From Monarcha castaneiventris obscurior (taxonomy: Eukaryota; Chordata; Aves; Passeriformes; Monarchidae), in the NCBI GenBank assembly GCA_026261815.1, contig JAMPIT010000230.1, positions 5,207,001-5,271,000 on the forward strand: a DNA stretch of 64,000 bases, written 5' to 3'. Shown here in pieces: positions 61,001 through 64,000 of the stretch. The stretch's first letter is position 1. The number at the start of each line of letters is the position of its first letter. A model generated the notes under the pieces. That model had not been told where the DNA came from and made no database searches. It saw only the letters and a program-made list of their open reading frames with translations. A program made the translations under genes and the position numbers.

Positions 61001-64000
61001 TGCTAGAACACAGGCTTGGGAAAAAAAGGCCAGTGTGTCTATCTGAATTGTTCCATCTGTGTTTAGCCAAAACATTTTTAGTTCTGTCTTTCAAGTTTGA
61101 AAACTCTACCTGCCAGCCTGGAGGAAAATGGTGAAAAGAGTGCAGATCAAACCATCCAATTTCTGAACATATTTTAAGGCACTTAGATTAATTTTTTTAC
61201 TCGCATTTTTCACCTGTGAAATTGAGGTGCCCTTGGAATAGGTGTAATATCTTCCTATCTGCCTTGTTATTTCTTGATCCCCTAGGATTGAAGAATTGAT
61301 GCTGCTTCAGTGTTAACCCCTAGTAGATGCTTCCACTTCCTTTTTTATGGCTAGTTAGTAAAAGTTCTTTGTTTCACCTTTAGTTTAGTTGGTTTTGCAC
61401 ATCTTATAAATCTCTGGCACTAAGCTCTCCTGAACACTCTTGGGAGGATCCCATGTTTGGGAGTATCATGCTGTTAATGTTTCTGCACTTCCTGGGCTGT
61501 GCCAGTTACCATTCCTGCAGCTGCCTGTGAGCTCTTCAGGGCAGGAGCACTCACTCCTTCTCCATAGCAGATCATAACTCAGCATGAGGAGTTCTGCTCA
61601 GTGGCTGAGATTTGTGGCATAGTTATTTAATGAGGATGGCAGAACCCCTGACCTCGTGGCAGAAGAAAGGTCATTCTGTTTCTATGTAAGGGTCAGCAAA
61701 GCTCTTTGGTAGCTTTGTGCAAGGTGTCATAATGGGAAATGTAAAGCTCCCTTTGAGGAGAGCTGCTGAGAAGCCTTGGCTGGTGAGTCCAGCCCAATGA
61801 CCTCAAGTGGCCATTCCAGGACTGTTTATATATGTGCGAAGATATTCATGATTAGCAAGTATTAAAGAATCCTGTAACTAATAATACGTCTTAATTCTGT
61901 GTGTTTTTGAAACATAGAATCCATTAATGCATCTTGGCAAAACAGCTCCTTCTGTTTGGCTGGAAGCTGGAAAAGATCATGTAGAAATTTTGCTTTCTAC
62001 AACCGCAGAGCAAACTGCAGGGGAAGAGTGTGTGCTCCTACCCTGCTCAGCCAACCTTTCCTGGAGCTATATGGAGAGAGCATATGGGTGGCTGTCAGAC
62101 GTGTTTGTATCTCCATTGCAAAAATCCCTCAGTCATAGGTGTTACCAGACGTGGATGTGGGTCACTTGCCGTTCTCCAGCTCTGCCTTGCCTTGGTGCCT
62201 GCTTTTTCATTGGTGCCTTTGATTTTTTTTGTCCTTGATATTTAATGCTTGTGTGGCTGTTGCTGGTTAGTGGGTGGCATGAGCGTTACGCTGATGAGTA
62301 AAGTGAGTCAGATCAAGGCTATAGTATTGGTGTAAGTTGGTAAGACTGAAATAGTGCTAGTCTAGAAAAGTTTGAGATTTTTTTTTTAAATTGTTCTGTA
62401 GCCAAGCAGTTGTCTGATAGTCTGTCAGAACTTTGGATGTTTTCTTTTTAGAAGAGGTTTTTTTTTTTTTCCCCAGAATGACTGACTACCAAAATGTAAC
62501 AGAGTTTCTACAGGGTTGGTTTTTTTTTTTTATAGCATTTTGTTAAAACATAGTAGAAGTTTTCAGGACAATGTGTAGATTTAATTAACCTTTCTAGTCC
62601 TGGTTCTGAAGTTTCAGCTACACATGGAGCCTTGCACATTAGGTTTAGCACTCACAGATGGGATTACATGACTGAGACCAGTCTTTGATTAATAAAAACC
62701 AGAATTCCAATGTAGCTTTTAAGGGAGGTGGACATACAGAGTAGCTGTATCTGGGATTTATGCTTTAGAGTAAAGCAGGAGGCTCAGTGTAGTGTGAGCA
62801 TGTCTTGCTAAACAGCTGCTCCACTTCTGACTTCCAAATCCTGGTCCTGAAGGGAAAGTTTCTAAAAAGAAGCAGTGAGACAGTAAAATTATGGGGTTCA
62901 TTTATAAAGACACAGATTTTATAGAGATATTGCTACTCCTTTCTCTTTTGGGAGTCCCTCTTTAGAAAGTAAAATGCCAACCCTGTCTTTCTCTTGGTGT
63001 TGTTTGTTTTTATTAGACCATGTTAGCATCTCTTTCCTTGCTTACATCCCTCCTCTGTTCCATGAGTATCAACTGTTTGTCCTCAAAGGTATTTTGATTA
63101 TATGTGGATATGTTAATTAGACCAGTTGTGCTCAGTTTGGGTTTGCTTTTGAGGTTTGGATTTCTTTCAGTCTTAAAGGGTTTTTTTCCTGCTTTCCCTG
63201 TCACTTTTACCTGTTTTTTTTTAAATATGATAAAGTTGTTACACCAAAATAAATACATTAATAACATGAAAGCCTTAAAGCCTTTTGTAAAATTTGACTG
63301 TTCTCTTAGCTGCATCTTAAAGCAGTTTTGTGAGGTGAGGAAATGTAACGCTTAAAAGTTTGTTTGGAATGGATAAAACACAACTTGGTCCCATTAAAGC
63401 CCTGTGACTAAGTGTACAGATCATTTATTCACCAGACCAAATCTGGAGTAGCTTTGAGCTTGAGTTCATAAAGGTTTGCTGTCTTCTAAAGCAGAAACTG
63501 TCTTGCCAGGTCACTCTGCCTCTGATACTGCTTCCCTCATTTCTTTCTGGTTATGGATGAAGTTAGGCTGCTGGATAGGGAAATTTGCAATCTCTTGGAC
63601 AATAACGCCATTAATTCTGTCTTGATTTTTGGTTTAATATCTGTCCACATGACTGTCACGCTTGCTGTGCCTTTCTCATATAAATTTCTGCACTGATTTG
63701 GTTAATTAGAAGATTAAACCATTTTTGCATGTTAGATTTGGCTCATTTTTTAACTGTCCTCAAGCAGCATAAAATTTATGATGTATTTAGTGGCTTTGCA
63801 TAGAATTAAAATGCATGTGCAGGCTCTAAGAAATGAACAAATAGGCTTGTATAAGAAATAATCAAATACACAGTAACCAAAAAATTTTATGGAGAATCAT
63901 ACAGTATTAGAACACTTCTCATTTTCAACTGTAGAAATCAAATATAACTTGTGTAACGTTCTGAACATTATTTTCATCAGGACTGCATGGGAAAATGAAT
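58073..64000 (+). other. RBM33 intron 6, running off the window
   Basis: At least 5.9 kb with no further RBM33 exon that I can recognise; the next part of the protein must lie beyond the right edge. T-runs occur at about 62.37-62.39, 62.46-62.47 and 62.52-62.53 kb. A 103-codon open frame (61927-62238) and an antisense frame (63013-63315) show no known family and are not called. No CR1 or LTR was recognised here. Confidence 0.7.

Noticed and set aside
61927..62238. 103-codon frame in intron 6 as a further RBM33 exon
   Set aside because: It is hydrophobic and Cys-rich, does not resemble RBM33, and lacks a good acceptor/donor pair in the needed phase.

Overview
This window looks like nuclear DNA from a bird, most probably a songbird (passerine). 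It carries many 3' fragments of CR1 retroposons with the typical ATTCTGTGATTCT-type tails, solo LTRs of endogenous retroviruses, and a tRNA-Ile-derived SINE with a CR1-like tail. That SINE resembles the TguSINE1 family known from zebra finch and other songbirds. The only convincing protein-coding gene is the 5' part of RBM33 (RNA-binding motif protein 33) on the + strand.

Layout. Bases 1 to about 34,400 are intergenic: I find no exon I can defend. They hold a CR1 tail (3131-3231), an internally deleted CR1 split by a 795-bp solo LTR (10375-12150), an ATT microsatellite (18.68-18.74 kb), the tRNA-derived SINE (20.85-20.97 kb), a possible old CR1 scrap (26.5 kb) and a 440-bp solo LTR with a 4-bp target duplication (32539-32978). 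Bases 34423-35585 are a second CR1 split by a sense-oriented LTR-like insertion. A CpG-island promoter follows at about 35.6-36.56 kb, with three NRF1-type palindromes, an ETS site and a YY1 site.

RBM33 starts at 36179. Six coding exons can be placed by canonical splice sites and unbroken phase: 36179-36206, 47668-47746, 52592-52640, 54475-54551, 56561-56861 and 57962-58072. Together they give 645 nt, or 215 codons: the acidic N-terminal region of the protein. The gene continues past the right edge; 58073-64000 is intron. Intron 1 (11.5 kb) holds three CR1 fragments and one sense-oriented solo LTR with a clear TATA box and AATAAA signal.

In vertebrates RBM33 lies between EN2/CNPY1 and SHH, so the upstream intergenic DNA probably belongs to a developmental regulatory landscape. 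Several AT-rich stretches with dyad-symmetric transcription-factor-like sites (notably 25.0-25.3 kb) are reported as candidates. I found no clearly new gene system. The most noteworthy structures are the LTR-in-CR1 nests (one directly upstream of the RBM33 promoter), the promoter/uORF arrangement and the dyad sites.
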